A model generated the notes under the pieces. It did no database searches, was not told the DNA's origin, and worked only from the letters and a program-made list of their open reading frames with translations. This document shows positions 56,490 through 64,000 of a DNA stretch of 64,000 nucleotides, one piece after another. The DNA lies in the NCBI GenBank assembly GCA_029747015.1, contig JAKOGI010000333.1:124001-188000 (forward strand). Reading direction: 5' to 3'. Each line of letters opens with the position of its first letter. Within the stretch, counting starts at the first letter, position 1. The stretch is from Carnegiea gigantea. Taxonomy: Eukaryota > Streptophyta > Magnoliopsida > Caryophyllales > Cactaceae. The position numbers and the translations under genes are program-made.

Positions 56490-58419
56490 TCCCAAGAGTT
56501 TGCCTGCATGCTCTAACAGCATCTGCTTTCGCGAGTCGAGTTTTAAGAATGTGATGCGGTGGCTGATGCTCCATTGGTCGCGGTTATTACAAGGCTGCAT
56601 AGCTTAGGTGCCCTCTGCAACTAACTTGGTGAGATCATTATATTTTTTTTTCCTTTCTCTTCTCTTACTTTTTTTCTTTGAATAATAATATTTTATTTAA
56701 GCATGGGGGCAAGGTAGCTTCATGTTTTTCATTTTGATTATTAGTTTGCATACATACTAGAGCATATAGTTTGAGGTTTCCTTTTTGTTTGCATTAGTGT
56801 TGCATTTAGTTGATTTTTAGGTTTGCATTTTAGATTTACATATAGAGATGGTGTGGATTGGTTTGAGATAACCTCTAATGATGTTTTTGTTAGGCAAAAT
56901 AGCTTTCACGAGTTTGAGTAACTTTTGGTGTGGAATCCCTTTTGGTGCGAAAATTTTTAAAGGTTTTGTAAATATTTCTTATTTTGACACTTGTCTTAAT
57001 TGAAAACTATTTTATCCCTTAGAGTCCATAGCACTAATGTTTGTACATGGGAATCATTTTATGAGCTCAATGCAACTTTGGTAGATATTCCGTAAGATTT
57101 TGAGCTTTATTTGGACTAATTTATTATATTTAGTCTCATGTTTCTTTCATGTGAGTGGCTCTTCCATGTTGCATCCCTAGAACTTGCCTAGATTCTTCTT
57201 CAAAACCACATTAGCATGTGCATATTTGATGATATGATAGAAGCATTTCTTTGTCTAATTATTTTAGGTACATAGCCAAATAGCCTAGCTTTGTATTACA
57301 TGTTTATTCCTGTGCTAGCCCTTTTGAGCTTATATCCATTCTTGTTATGATTCCTTCATATTAGCCACTAGCCAAACACATATTCCTACCTTTAAGCCAA
57401 GTCTATGGAGCATCACTTCATCTATCTAGTTGGTGGTTTTGGAGATAATTGAGCTTTAAGGTGGCTTTTGTTTGTTGAGGGATTGATGATATTGAGCATT
57501 TGTTTTGGCTCCCTCTTGTTTGGGTTATATATGTATATATATTTAGTTGTGAGTTGATAGCTAGTAATCCTATGCTTTTCAATCATTGCAATTTTCATTT
57601 CATTTCCTGAAACCCAAAAAAAAAAAAAAAAAAACAAACAAACAAAAAAGAAAAAAAAAGAAAAAGAAGTCATGTTGAAGAAGAAGGAAAAGGAAAAAAA
57701 ATGAATGAATAAGTGATTGGCATTACATACGTAAATAGCTTAAGTTCTTTCTTCGTTAACTCATTTCCTACATGATTCATTGGGATATGTTCATTCTGTT
57801 GTTGGGTTTGGAGTGATTGTGAACTTGTTGGTTAATTGGTGGTTTTTGGTTGCTTACTAGTCACTTGGCTACATAGCTCCACATTGCCCAAATTCAATTG
57901 TCCACTTCTATCCCTTAACACTTATAGCCCACATTACAACTCGAATAAAGTTCTTTTAATCGTCTTGTGCACATTGCATTTTAGTGGTAGAGAATTTGAA
58001 AGTCTTGTTAAGCCTGTGGTAGATTGTATCTTTGAAATGAGTCTTGAGTGAACATGTGATATGTTTCAAACACATGAGCGGGAGTGTTCCATATTTTCAA
58101 AAGTGAGGTTCTACCAGTCCATTTGGCTCTACTCAATCTCATGTGCCTGCATGAAATGCTTTATGGTTCTTTGGGGGTGATCAAGTTTGATATCGAGCTT
58201 GTGGTCTTGTACTTCTTCGAAAACCTTCTTCTCCTTTCTAATTTTGAAATATTTTGCACACTATTTACGGTTGCTGTTGATTGGCATTCTTACTTGTGAT
58301 ATGCTATAACTTGCCTACTTGAAAGAGGTTTCATGTTTTGAATCCTAGACGCATCTCCCCTTGTCGGTTTTATCTAGTGTTTGCTTGAGGACATGCTACG
58401 GTTTAAGCATGGGGGAGTT
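56490..58419 (+). other. Non-coding 3' half of F2 D with two polypurine tracts
   Basis: No gene seen. Contains the post-gag hairpin (56555-56573), an internal TTTAAGCATGGGGG at 56696-56709, a long A-rich tract at 57607-57670 and the terminal TTTAAGCATGGGGG at 58402-58415. Short open frames at 57836 and 58084 have no family support. Confidence 0.65.
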
Positions 58420-58661
58420 TGATAAGTGCTTAATGTGTATATCATTTTAGAGTCATTTTGCTACATTTTTTGGGAAAATTATGTGCTTTATGCTATGATT
58501 TATACTCTTATTCTTGATTTATGCTTGGGTATAGCTGTTTGATATATTTTGCAGGATTATAGGCCTTTCCACCCGGCACTTAACCCTAGATGAGTATATT
58601 TTAACTCCGTCTGTTATGCACATGGAGCAAGAAAAGAGTAGAAAACCTGTTCCAGCATAGA
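58420..58661 (+). repeat. F2 D 3' LTR, first 242 bases
   Basis: TGATAAGTGCTTAATGTG onward aligns with the 5' LTR and is cut after CCAGCATAGA by the F1 E LTR. Confidence 0.85.
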
Positions 58662-60136
58662 TGTTCATAATTTTCCGCAAGCATACGGTTTATTGTTGTA
58701 CGAATTACAGGTATCATCCTCAGGGATGGTTGTGAACCTAGACCGTTAGAATTCTAATTCAAATGCTAAATTGACAAGAACGTGAATCAAATTATTATTC
58801 TAACAATATGATTTTAGAATCCTAATTTACATGAGTAAAGCAAGAATAAAATAGGTATTATAAGTTCCAGAATAACTCACCCATGAACAGCATAAATAGC
58901 ATGCAAAACCCAGTATAAATAGTTAGTAAAGCAGGCATAAAGTTTTAGAATCTAACACAACATCAAACAGTATCGAACAGGACAAGGGCAAAATCAGTCA
59001 AGCTAGGCCGAGCATCCAACTCACTCACAAAGTACAGCAGCGTAACAACAGGGAAGGCAAATCCAGAAATTGCAAACCCAATTCGAATCTGACTCAAGTG
59101 TAATTGCAAACCAGAAATCCGCAAGCACAATTCTAATCTAGAACAGGAAAATTGAAGCAGGGAAGAAGGGGAAGAAGAAGACCACGAAACAGGGGAGAAA
59201 ACATCCAACGAAATTGAACAGCTCACTGAACAATTCGAATAGAACCCAAACTGCACCAAACTTCAACGATGTGTGCAAATCGCAGGCTACAAATCGAAAT
59301 CGAAATCAAGCCACAAGAGTTCGAAGTTAAACCCTAACTCCCCGAAAATTGAAAATCTCGGAATCTCAACACGAAATTAACTAAACGAAACATTGACAAC
59401 TTAAATTAAAACCTGGAAATAGATCTGAAATTGAAGAACCTGAACTTCGAACACGAACCCAGAAAATTGCAATCGAACTTCTAACACTGAATCGAAATTG
59501 AAATTTAACTAAAGTTGAAACTTAAGCTAAACTAAACCCTAAAACCTAGTTGGATACCTCCCCAATGGCGAACAACCCTCCATTTGTAGTCCCTGTAACC
59601 GCCTTCTGCCCTCCACCATTCACTACTTCCCTTGTTCCTCTTGTAACCGATGCATTGAAGATGGAATTGATGATGAACTGGGTAACCGTTGCAAGGAGGG
59701 AGATGAAGAAGCAATGGTGTGAGAGGATTGAAGAAGAAGAAAAGCAGGGGAGAAGAAAAGAAGCAAAGGCAAAAATGAAGGGGGGGCTCGGGCTCTTTGG
59801 GCAAAGGGGAAATGAGAGGAGAGAGAAAGAGAAAAGGGGAGGGGGAATTATGGCCGAGTCACGTGTCGTGCACGTGACTGGGCTTTTTTTTTTGGTTCTT
59901 TTGTTTTATTTTTTTTTTGGTTTGTTTTTTGTTATTGTTGCTTAGTTTGGGTTTGAATCAACTCGGCCCAGTTCTTCAATTTTCAGTCTTCCTTCATCTT
60001 TTTTACGTCTTTTTCTCAAATTATTCAATACCTACAAAACAAAGTAAAATCAAATAAAAATCTAAAAATAGCCGTTATTTTGAGCATAAATTAGGCAGAA
60101 AGGTACTGTAAAAATAGCACATTTTTAGCGTCAACA
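58662..60136 (-). repeat. 3' LTR of F1 copy E
   Basis: TGTTCATAATTTTCCGC at the low end, AGCGTCAACA at the high end. 1,475 bp. A GA-rich block at 59690-59850 gives spurious open frames. The partner 5' LTR lies beyond 64000. Confidence 0.8.
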
Positions 60137-61660
60137 AATACCTCCACACCAAAGTTTTGCTCGTCCTCGAGTAAAACAAAACTAAAAAGTCGAGAAAAAC
60201 AAAATAAAATCCTAACTCACTTTCGTAGGAATCACGGTTGCACTTAGTATGTGCAACAAGCCTTTTAAACCCCTAGGTTATCCTAGTGGATGAGGAAGGT
60301 CTCGTGAGGGTTTGCAGAAGATATACCCACAAAATCTATAAAAGAAAACATAAACAGTAACTTAAAATCTTTTGTTTTTCATAAATTAATATGTATAAAA
60401 CTGGGAAAAGATATATATACATTCTAATCAACTAAATCACCTATGTAGCAAAGATATTGGCATGTATATAAACAAAATGTACTCGGCAAGGTTCTCTATC
60501 CCATGAATGACATCAAAGCACTATTATTTCACCCCCTGTACATCAAGACTTGGAATCCAGTTCAGTGCTTGTATGCATGTGTATCATCATCCTAGGGCTA
60601 AGGTTTACCAAAATCAAACTCAATTCCACTTCACTGACACAAATTACATTATTGACTTAACAAAATAACACAGAAAGCAAGCTTTTTCAGTAGTAATATT
60701 GTCTCAAAGGGCACCACCCACTAACGTATGCCTCAAAGAGATACTTGTCATTCCAAATTTTTTTCCTTCTTTTTTTTCATTTTCATTCTCATTTTTTTTC
60801 ATTTTTTTATTTTTTTAAAAGTTTTTTCAAGACAAAAATCAAAGTAATTGTGTCTAAAACAAGTGGAAGAGCCGATCATTAAAAACTAAGACCTTAAGAC
60901 AATGAGGATGAAAGAAATAGGAATTGGATCACACAGTGATAATGAACAGATGGGGTTAGAATTAGGGCTAAGAATGACACACTGACGACAAAGACCTATC
61001 AAGGACATCATGCGTATATACAAGCTAAACATCAAAGTACAGGGGATTTAAGCTGATAAGAATAGTATAAAGCTTCCCCAAAGCTAAACCAAAAATCTTT
61101 TTCATTTTTTTTTTGCATTTTTTTGAAATTTTATTTCATTTTATTTTGTTTTGTTTTTATTTTTGGTTTTCAAAATTTCAAAAAAATGGACACAAAATGG
61201 TCTTCAAAAAAATGGATACAAAATGGGCACCTCACCCCCACACCAAAACTCCACAATATTCTCATTGTGGGAACTAAGGCGCCAAAGAGCAACACCGAAA
61301 ATCAAGACAAAACACAAATATATACAAACACACGGAACAAAACCAAAGCAAATCAAAGAAAATCAAAGAAAATCAAAAACAAACTCACAAAACAAAGTAT
61401 AAAACAATCCTAGATATCCACAACTTACAAAGAGACACAAAACTGAATACAACCAAGAGTGATCACAGCCAACACGGCTCAGCAAATTCCAAATTTCTCC
61501 TCAAGATTGATCACCCATCACAACCACAATCTTAAATATCTACAACGAAAAGAAAGAAAAAAAACGAAAAAGCAGAGGGAAGAGAAGGGAATGGAACGAT
61601 CGTACCAGTTCTGGTGTTGAAGTACACTTAAGCCAAATGTCTCACTCAAATAAGGATCAT
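60137..61660 (-). other. Non-coding 3' half of F1 E with two polypurine tracts
   Basis: No gene seen. The terminal tract (minus TTTGGTGTGGAGGTATT, 60137-60153) and an internal tract (minus TTTTGGTGTGGGGGTGAG, 61231-61250) share the TTTGGTGTGGRGGT core. T-rich runs lie at 60760-60830 and 61100-61190. Confidence 0.65.
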
Positions 61661-61677
61661 GGAGCATTAGCCACTCC
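61661..61677 (-). other. Conserved post-gag hairpin (F1 E)
   Basis: GGAGTGGCTAATGCTCC on the minus strand, identical to the F2 B copy, eight bases after the stop codon of the C-terminal module. Confidence 0.55.
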
Positions 61678-61685
61678 ATAACAAT

Positions 61686-61999
61686 TCATAAGCTACGAGT
61701 CAAATCAAAACCCATTAGAACATACAGTAGCTTGTCAAACACAGATAACCAACTCTCGATAAAATAAAGATAATAAATATGCAAGAGTTGGTACCACATA
61801 GAGTACATCCACCATTGCAATGAAGCACAAGTAAGGGCTCGTTTCAGTTTGTCAAATTGGTGGGCCCAAACACCAAACAGGCAGACATACGCAAAATGAG
61901 CCAGGGGAGAGGTCATCGGCCTAGAAATGTGATCCTCAGGAACGAATGGTCTAGGCAAATCAGGAGCTCCTAAGACTACAAGCCCTTTCAGTTCAATAT
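61686..61999 (-). pseudogene. C-terminal hydrophobic module of F1 E polyprotein
   Basis: An open frame (61686-61958, readable from about 61999) with LKGLVVLGAPDLPRPFVPED, HQFDKLKRAL, a long aromatic/hydrophobic stretch (WWMYSMWYQLLHIYYLYFI) and ending FDKLLYVLMGFDLTRSL. The F2 copies carry the same FDKLKR - hydrophobic - W-x3-F[DN]KL[LM] pattern. It is one frame off the gag gene above, so a frameshift probably separated it from Gag. Function unknown; membrane association is inference. Confidence 0.55.
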
Positions 62000-62014
62000 G
62001 TGTATGAGTCTGGT

Positions 62015-63271
62015 CTAAATCAAAATTTCAGGGGCAACATTCGCAGACTCAACAAAGTCAGATTTGTGAGGTTCAAGGAAGAGGTCAGGTATGATCTGAT
62101 CAAAGGAGAATGACTCATATTCAACACACAGATCCACTTCCAACCCCACATGGACATCAAAAGTGAATGAGTCAAATTCAACAGAGAATGACTCATGAGG
62201 TATTAGAGGGTCAAAAAAGAATGATTCATATTCAATACAAAAACCCTCATCAAGACTTGCAGTAATATCAAACCCACATAAGAAAGATTCATATTCCACT
62301 GACAGAACATCATCATCAAAGTCCAAAATAGTGCGTTCCATGTCCTTTTCACGTGACTCCTGTGAAATAGCATTTGAGTCATCTAAATCATGAAGCTCAA
62401 CTACAGATGGGATGCTCATACCTAACTCACCAGTATGCTCAGATTCCTGACCCTCCTCAGACTCAGAAGATTCATCAAAAATGGTGGGTGAGTTGGCATA
62501 AATTAGGACGTTTTCAGTGACATCCTTATGGGAGTTAGTATGGGGTGCAAGGCCGAGAGATAGAGGCATAGGGAGGTCATCCTCTTGTTCTAGACTAGGC
62601 AAAGACAGATCATCATTTAAGCTAGACCTAGAATGATAAGAGGGCTCAAAATCCTCATAAAGACTAACTTCAGATTTAGGAGATCGTAAACTAGGGTTAG
62701 GATGATTACAATTCTCCCTACTCTGGGTGACACTGTGAGAATATTCAGTAATGGGCACTTTCATAGTCTCTACCATTTTAGCAGTCAATTCATTAATTCT
62801 CTTCTTAACACTAGCACATTGAGCATCAAAATAGTCACGATATGGACAAGAACAAGCATCATGAGCAGAAGATTCACAATAATTGCACCAAACAGGAGGC
62901 ATAGAAGCATAAGAGGAGTTATACGAATCTATAAAATGACCTCGGGAGTAAGGATTAGCATAAAAAGCAGACTTAGCATGAGTTGGGCACTTTAAGTTCA
63001 TTTTAGCTTGTGCAGACTCATAAGTATCCCAAGCTAACCTTTCAAAGAAATCCCAAACCTCATCTTGAGATCTAGACAACAATCCTAGCAAACCCCCTGA
63101 GCACATGGACTTAACAATACCCCTAAATTCAGCATTTAGACCTAAAACAATGACCTCACAAATTTCCTATTTCTCAAAATTATGATTCAACTGAGCACGA
63201 TAATCATTAAGTCTAGACAAATAACTCCAGAAAGGTTCATGCTCATGTTGTGGGAAATTAAAAACTGGCAT
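62015..63271 (-). pseudogene. gag-like gene of F1 copy E, one nonsense codon
   Basis: The most complete F1 Gag: 418 codons from ATG 63271 (MPVFNFPQHEHEPFW). Only codon 35 is stopped (TAG at 63167-63169, Trp in relatives). Order: gag-like region (residues 1-95), knuckle CNYCESSAHDACSC at about residues 128-141, charged helix, a Ser/Pro/acidic region with DFEPSY and EQEDDLPM. A C-terminal acidic section (about residues 320-392) holds four degenerate repeats of the form VEYESFxFD. No protease or pol. It would form particles for a non-autonomous element. Confidence 0.8.
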
Positions 63272-64000
63272 GCTTTTTTTTTTTTTTTGCAATTTTTTTT
63301 CAGATTTTTTTTTTAGATTTTTGTTTTTTTGGGATCTTCTAAATTTTTTTTTTTTGACACTATGAACAAATTAGGCACTAAAACAAAAACAAGAGACTCA
63401 AATAATGAAAGAAACAAAATAAACTAATAAAAATAAAACTATGTTACCAAAAGAAAAGCAAAACACAAAAGACTCAATCAAGAAGTGTCCTAACACTAAA
63501 AGCCAAAGAGGAGCACAAACACAAAGCTTGTACACCATTTTTTTTTTTTGATCTTATTTTTGGGTTTTTTTTTTTTTTGATTTTTGCTTTCAAAACAAAG
63601 GAGTGAATCAAAGCTAAAAATAATCCACAAACAGATTATGATCAAATCTAAAACAAAAAACACAACAACAAACAAACTAAACAAAAAAAGTAGAAAATAA
63701 ATAATACCAAAACAACCCAATTCTAAAAATAAAATTAAAACAGAAAATAAGACACCTGAAATCGGAACTAAGACATAAATATAATTTTTTTCTGAATTTT
63801 TTCTGTTCCCGAACAATGCAGAAAAATGCAAATAGATTATTCAGTCAAAAATTCATAGAAAAATCTAAACAGTCCCAAAGATTCCAGAAACATTCACATA
63901 GCCTCTAAAAATCATGCTGAATCTAGCAAAAATATCAAAACTAGCAAAATCAAACTGGAACTACGCCAAAAAATTCAAACAGAAGCTGAAAATAATAAAA
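63272..64000 (-). other. AT-rich leader of F1 E
   Basis: Non-coding leader between gag and the primer site, which lies outside the window. It is colinear with 3813-4640 of copy M. The open frame at 63496-63831 is low-complexity Phe/Leu/Lys and not a gene. Confidence 0.6.

Larger units (their letters stand above)
46854..58661 (+). mobile_element. F2 copy D, interrupted by a caulimovirid and cut by F1 E
   Basis: Plus-strand F2 element: 5' LTR 46854-47018 continuing at 54219-55329, primer site, gag, non-coding half, polypurine tract and 3' LTR from 58420. The 5' LTR contains the 7.2-kb viral insertion, and the 3' LTR is broken after 242 bases by F1 copy E. Without the insertion the D unit up to 58661 is about 4.6 kb. 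Confidence 0.8.

Overview
This window looks like repeat-dominated nuclear DNA of a flowering plant, most likely a eudicot. It is AT-rich and made almost entirely of nested LTR retrotransposons, with one caulimovirus-like insertion and one CACTA transposon remnant. I found no intact host gene and no element with all of its genes open. Species cannot be fixed from the sequence.

Layout. 1-6450: copies of a gag-only LTR family (called F1 here), including a plus copy (LTR 376-1667, gag 2668-3234) joined head-on near 3288 to a minus copy (gag 3288-3812, LTR 4939-6450). 6451-26264: a minus-strand chain of a related gag-only family (F2), running body A - LTR i (7747-9033) - body B - LTR ii (12118-13267 plus 23065-23211) - body C - LTR iii (24955-26264). 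LTR ii is split by a full-length SIRE-like Copia element (13268-23059) with a perfect 5-bp target duplication. 26265-28853: a MITE-like repeat and unassigned DNA. 28854-32651: a degraded LTR element (F4) with tRNA-Met primer site. 32652-38511: remnants of a minus-strand CACTA transposase. 38517-45367: a complete but non-autonomous Athila-like element (F3) with target duplication ACCAT. 46690-46853: a Copia tail. 46854-58661: a plus-strand F2 copy (D). Its 5' LTR carries a 7.2-kb endogenous caulimovirid (47019-54218), and its 3' LTR is cut by another F1 copy (E, minus, 58662 to beyond 64000).

How the parts relate. F1, F2 and F3 all have primer sites related to the 3' end of tRNA-Asp, as in Athila-type Ty3/gypsy elements, but none carries reverse transcriptase or integrase here, so they must have depended on helper elements. 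F1 and F2 share a plan: LTR, tRNA-Asp-type primer site, long AT-rich leader, gag with CX2CX4HX4C knuckle, a C-terminal hydrophobic 'FDKLKR' module, a conserved small hairpin just after the stop codon, an internal copy of the polypurine tract, 1-1.7 kb of non-coding DNA, terminal polypurine tract, LTR. This shared, apparently gag-plus-membrane-module architecture is the most unusual thing I see. The caulimovirid has the gene order capsid - movement protein - protease - RT - RNase H - downstream ORF, which matches cavemo/solendoviruses, and every gene in it is broken. All similarity and identity statements are by eye.
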